Shown piece by piece: positions 60,151 through 64,000 of a DNA stretch of 64,000 bases; positions within the stretch are counted from its first letter, which is position 1, and every line of letters starts with the position of its first letter. A program made the position numbers and the translations under genes. This DNA is from Sipunculus nudus (lineage: Eukaryota; Annelida; Sipuncula; Golfingiida; Sipunculidae). The notes under the pieces were generated by a model, which did not search any database, was not told where the DNA came from, and saw nothing but the letters and a program-made list of their open reading frames with translations. Location of the stretch: contig CM049317.1 in the NCBI GenBank assembly GCA_026874595.1, forward strand, positions 63,031,118 to 63,095,117, written 5' to 3'.

Positions 60151-63100
60151 CCGGGACTGCTGTGTAGCCAGGGGACCCGTCTGTACCCATATGGGTCATA
60201 TCAGTGTGTATTTTTAGGAAAATGCTTCATTTCTGTTGTGATTTTGCCATAAGCAAAGAATAAGCAAAGCATCAGCAAAGTGTAAGCAAAGGGATTATGC
60301 CTTCATAGTTGCTTTTTTTCACCATTTTCTGAAGAAATAATGTATTTTTTGGACTTTGCGGAGGTATAATAATGTCAAAAATGGTAAAACATTGTAGGTT
60401 AATTTTGTTAAAATTGGAAAATGGGTTCAAGAAATCAATAATTGACTTTTTTAAAAATAGAAGAATTATATATTTGCGGTTTTGATTGAACGATATTGCC
60501 CTTACTTTTGATATTAATGTTCACTGACCGGGACTGCTGTGTAGCTAGGGGACCCGTCTGTCCCCCCTTTGGGTCATATCAGTGTGTATTTTAAGGAAAA
60601 TGCTGCATTTCTGTTGTGATTTTGCCGTAAGCAAAGAATAAGCAAAGAATCAGCAAAGTGTAAGCAAAGGGATTATGCTTTCATAATTGCTTTTTTTCTC
60701 CATTTTCTGAAGAAAACAATGTACTTTTGGACTTTGGGGGGGTCTAATAATGTCAGAAATGGTCAAACACTGTAGGTAAATTCTGTTAAAATTAGAAAAT
60801 GGGTACCAGGAATCAATAAATGACTTTTTTAAAGTAGCAGAATTTTACATTTGTGGTTTTGATTGAACGATAATGCCCTTACTTTTGATATTATTATTCA
60901 CTAACCGGGACTGCTGTGTAGCCAGGGGACCCGTCTGTACCCATATGGGTCATATTTGTGTGTATTTTTAGGAAAATGCTGCAGTTCTGTTGTGATTTTG
61001 CCATAAGCAAAGAATAATCAAAGCATAAGCAAAGTGAAAGCAAAGGGATTATGCCTTCTAAATTGCTTTTTGGCACCATTTTCTGAAGAAAACAATGTAC
61101 TTTTGGACTATGCGGGGGTCTAATAATGTCAGAAATGGTGAAACACTGTAGGTAAATTCTGTTAAAATTAGAAAATGGGTCCCAGGAATCAATAAATGAC
61201 TTTTTTAAAGTAGCAGAATTTTACATTTGTGGTTTTGATTGAACGATATTGCCCTTACTTTTGATATTAATATTCACTAACCGGGACTGCTGTGTAGCCA
61301 GGGGACGTGTCTGTACCCATATAGGTCATATCAGTGGGTATTTTTAGGAAAATGCTGCATTTCTGTTGTGATTTTGCCGTAAGCAAAGAATAAGCAAAGT
61401 ATAAGCAAAGTGTAAGCAAAGGGATTATGCCTTCTAAATTGCTTTTTGGCACCATTTTCTGAAGAAAACAATGTACTTTTGGACTTTGCGGGGGTCTAAT
61501 AATGTCAGAAATTGTAAAACAATGAAGGTAAATTGTGTCAAAATTGGAAAATAGGTTCAAGAAATCAATAAATGACTTTTTTAAAAATAGAATAATTATA
61601 CATTTGCGGTTTCGATTGAACGATAATGCCCTTACTTTTGATATTAATGTTCACTAACCGGGACTGCTGTGTAGCCAGGGGACCTGTCTGTCTCCCTATG
61701 GGTCACTTCAGTGTGAATTTTTATGAAAATGCTGCATTTCTGTTGTGATTTTGCCGTAAGCAAAGAATAAGCAAAGTATAAGCAAAGTGTAAGCAAAGGG
61801 ATTATGCCTTCTAAATTGCTTTTTGGCACCATTTTCTGAAGAAAACAATGTACTTTTGGACTTTGGGGGGGGGGGTCTAATAATGTCAGAAATGGTGAAA
61901 CACTGTAGGTAAATTCTGTTAAAATTAGAAAATGGGTCCCAGGAATCAATAAATGACTTTCTTAAAGTAGCAGAATTTTACATTTGTGGTTTTGATTGAA
62001 CGATATTGCCCTTACTTTTGATATTAATTTTCACTAACCGGGACTGCTGTGTAGCCAGGGGACCCGTCTGTCTCCATATGGGTCATATCAGTGTGTATTT
62101 TTAGGAAAATGCTGCATTTCTGTTGTGATTTTGCGGTAAGCAAAGAATAAGCAGAGCATAAGCAAAGTGTAAGCAAAGGGATTATGCCTTAATAATTGCT
62201 TTTTGGCACCATTTTCTGAAAAAAATATTGTATTTTTGGGCTTTGCGGGTGTCTAATAATGTCAGAAATGGTGAAACACTGAAAGTAAATTGTGTTAAAA
62301 TTGGAAAATGTGTCCAATAAATCAATAATGACTTTTTTAAAAATTGCAGAATTATACATTCGCGGTTTTGATTGAACGATATTTCTCTTACTTTTGATAA
62401 TAATGTTCACTAACCGGGACTGCTGTGTAGCCAGGGGACCCGTCTGTCTCCCTATGGGTCATATCAGTGTGTATTTTTAGGAAAATGCTGCATTTCTGTT
62501 GTGATTTTGCCGTAAGCAAAGAATAAGCAAAGCATAAGCAAAGTGTAAGCAATGGGATTATGCCTTCTAAATTGCTTTTTGGCACCATTTTCTGAAGAAA
62601 ACAATGTACTTTTGGACTTTGTGGGGGTCCCATAATGTCAGAAATGGTGAAACACTGTAGGTAAATTCTGTTAAAATTAGAAAATGGGTCCCAGCAATCA
62701 ATAAATGACTTTTTTAAAGTAGCAGAATTTTACATTTGTGGTTTTGATTGAACGATATTGCCCTTACTTTTGATATTAATATTCACTAACCGGGACTTCT
62801 GTGTAGCCAGGGGAACCGGCTGTCTCCATATGGGTCATATCAGTGTATATTTTTAGGAAAATGCTGCATTTCTGTTGTGATTTTGCGGTAAGCAAAGAAT
62901 AAGCAGAGCATAGGCAAAGTGTAAGAAAAGGGATTATGCATTAATAATTGCTTTTTGGCACCATTTTCTGAAAAAAAATATTGTATTTTTGGGCTTTGCG
63001 GGGTCTAATAATGTCAGAAATGGTGAAACACTGAAAGTAAATTGTGTTAAAATTGGAAAATGTGTCCAATAAATCAATAATGACTTTTTTAAAAATTGCA

Positions 63101-64000
63101 GAATTATACATTCGCGGTTTTGATTGAACGATATTGCGCTTACTTTTGATATTAATGTTCACTGACCGGGACTGCTGTGTAGCTACGGGACCCGTCTGTC
63201 CCCCCTTTGGGTCATATCAGTGTGTATTTTTAGGAAAATGCTGCATTTCTGTTGTGATTTTGCCGTAAGCAAAGAATAAGCAAAGAATCAGCTAAGTGTA
63301 AGCCAAGGGATTATGCCTTCATAATTGCTTTTTTTTCTCCATTTTCTGAAGAAATAATGTATTTTTGGACTTTGCGGTGGTCTAATAATTTCAGAAATGG
63401 TAAAACATTGTAGGTAAATTGTGTCAAAATTGGAAAATGGGTCCAAGAAATCAATAAATGACTTTTTTAAAAATATAAGAATTATACATTTGCGGTTTTG
63501 ATTGAACGATATTGCCCTTACTTTTGATATTAATGTTCACTAACCGGGACTGCTGTGTAGCCAGGGGACCCGTCTGTACCCATATGGGTCATATCAGTGT
63601 GTATTTTTAGGAAAATGCTTCATTTCTGTTGTGATTTTGCCGTAAGCAAAGAATAAGCAAAGAATCAGCAAAGTGTAAGCAAAGGGATTATGCCTTCATA
63701 ATTGCTTTTTTTCTCCATTTTCTGAAGAAAACAATGTACTTTTGGACTTTGGGGGGGTCTAATAATGTCAGAAATGGTCAAACACTGTAGGTAAATTCTG
63801 TTAAAATTAGAAAATGGGTACCAGGAATCAATAAATGACTTTTTTAAAAATATAAGAATTATACATTTGCGGTTTTGATTGAACGATATTGCCCTTACTT
63901 TTGATATTAATGTTCACTAACCGGGACTGCTGTGTAGCCAGGGGACCCGTCTGTACCCATATGGGTCATATCAGTGTGTATTTTTAGGAAAATGCTTCAT
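59990..64000 (+). repeat. Mosaic satellite segment, right end
   Basis: Anchors 60151, 60528, 60905, 61281, 61658, 62038, 62414, 62790, 63166, 63544, 63921. Monomers 60151-60528 resemble 3095-3471, 60905 resembles 45103 and 47742, 61658 resembles 40203 with its GGTCACTTCAGTGTG, and 62038-63166 resemble 1587-2715. The last two monomers are similar beta types. I see no duplicate of this whole order elsewhere in the window; the array runs off the right edge. Confidence 0.8.
61865..61875 (+). repeat. Expanded G tract (11 G)
   Basis: Standard G-tract slot, upstream GAAAACAATG, as at 43796. Seven-G versions nearby at 60736 and 63751 form intermediates between the five-G standard and the long tracts. 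Confidence 0.94.

Larger units (their letters stand above)
1..64000 (+). repeat. Satellite DNA array, ~376-bp monomer, head-to-tail, fills the window
   Basis: The anchor CCGGGAC recurs at 80, 457, 834, 1211, 1587, 1963, 2339, 2715 and so on to 63921, 173 times by eye, with spacing almost always 374-380 bp. All copies face the same way. No unique sequence, transposon or gene interrupts them, and the window starts and ends inside the array. Monomers fall into subfamilies set by the head (GCTGTG, TTCTGTG, GCAGTG, or TAGCTAGG), the middle (TCTCCATATGGG, TACCCATATGGG, TCTCCCTATGGG or CCCCCTTTGGG) and the tail linker (GTAGCAG, AATAGAAG, ATATAAG or ATTGCAG), and these are combined into higher-order repeats. 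Long uninterrupted satellites like this are known from eukaryotic centromeres and heterochromatin; that location is inferred here. The species and any named family are not recognised. Confidence 0.98.

Noticed and set aside
820-63162. Many open reading frames of 60-216 codons, mostly minus strand, with recurring peptides such as GIIPLLTLCLCFAYS and PGYTAVPVSEH
   Set aside because: They are the same satellite stretches translated again and again. The monomer length is not a multiple of three, frames break at each unit, overlapping frames of the same DNA give different peptides, and no recognisable domain is present. The hydrophobic segment is just the reverse complement of the AAGCAAAG subrepeats and their flanks.
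1-64000. Ribosomal intergenic spacer or other gene-linked repeat
   Set aside because: No rRNA, tRNA, histone or other gene sequence appears anywhere in 64 kb, so there is nothing for the repeat to be a spacer of.
1-64000. Bacterial, plasmid or phage origin of the window
   Set aside because: No bacterial-type gene, operon, ribosome binding site or rRNA; tens of kilobases of gene-free satellite with HOR structure are characteristic of eukaryotic chromosomes.

Overview
The whole window is one tandem satellite DNA array and contains no gene I can support. The unit is an AT-rich monomer of about 376 bp (usually 375-377), always head-to-tail in the same orientation. Counting one conserved anchor (the CCGGGAC motif and its point variants) by eye gives 173 occurrences, from position 80 to 63921. 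I see no transposon, no inversion, no unique spacer and no RNA gene between monomers. This organisation points to a eukaryotic chromosome, most likely a centromeric, pericentromeric or other heterochromatic block. I cannot name the species or a known satellite family from the sequence.

Inside a monomer, in order from the anchor: a GC-richer head (anchor, TAGCCAGGGGACCCGTCTGT region), a CATATGGGTCATATCAGTG block, a short dyad around AAATGCTGCATTT, a run of usually four 11-bp AAGCAAAG subrepeats, a T tract, a dyad TTTTCTGAAGAAAA, a G tract, and an AT-rich tail with AATAAATGAC, a T/A tract and GATTGAACGATATTGCCC. Subfamilies differ at a few diagnostic places: the head (GCTGTG, TTCTGTG, GCAGTG, or TAGCTAGG), the middle (TCTCCATATGGG, TACCCATATGGG, TCTCCCTATGGG or CCCCCTTTGGG) and the tail linker (GTAGCAG, AATAGAAG, ATATAAG or ATTGCAG).

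Monomers are arranged in nested higher-order repeats (HORs). Region by region: 1-3.85 kb is a block copied again at 34.85-38.7 kb; 2.25-5.84 kb is copied at 7.89-11.47 kb; 9.50-13.26 kb holds two tandem copies of a 1884-bp pentamer; 5.84-7.89 kb recurs at 13.5, 20.0 and 29.9 kb; 13.5-25.9 kb is two copies of a 6475-bp unit, itself containing a 2113-bp internal duplication, with a third partial copy at 29.7-34.9 kb; 25.5-29.1 kb is a mosaic of earlier blocks; 38.8-43.4 kb holds a 3009-bp-offset duplication; 44.2-48.3 kb a 2639-bp-offset duplication; 48.4-50.0 kb again resembles 0.7-2.4 kb; 49.25-59.99 kb is a regular dimer array whose dimers are organised in four 2256-bp hexamers; 60-64 kb is a mosaic.

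Points of interest are six 223-bp truncated monomers with a microhomology junction, lineage-specific G-tract expansions up to 15 G, copy-number changes of the 11-bp subrepeat, variants consistent with CpG decay, and minus-strand open frames (longest 216 aa) that I interpret as by-products of the repeat. All block boundaries are by-eye and approximate. Near-identical multi-kilobase copies also mean that assembly error cannot be excluded.
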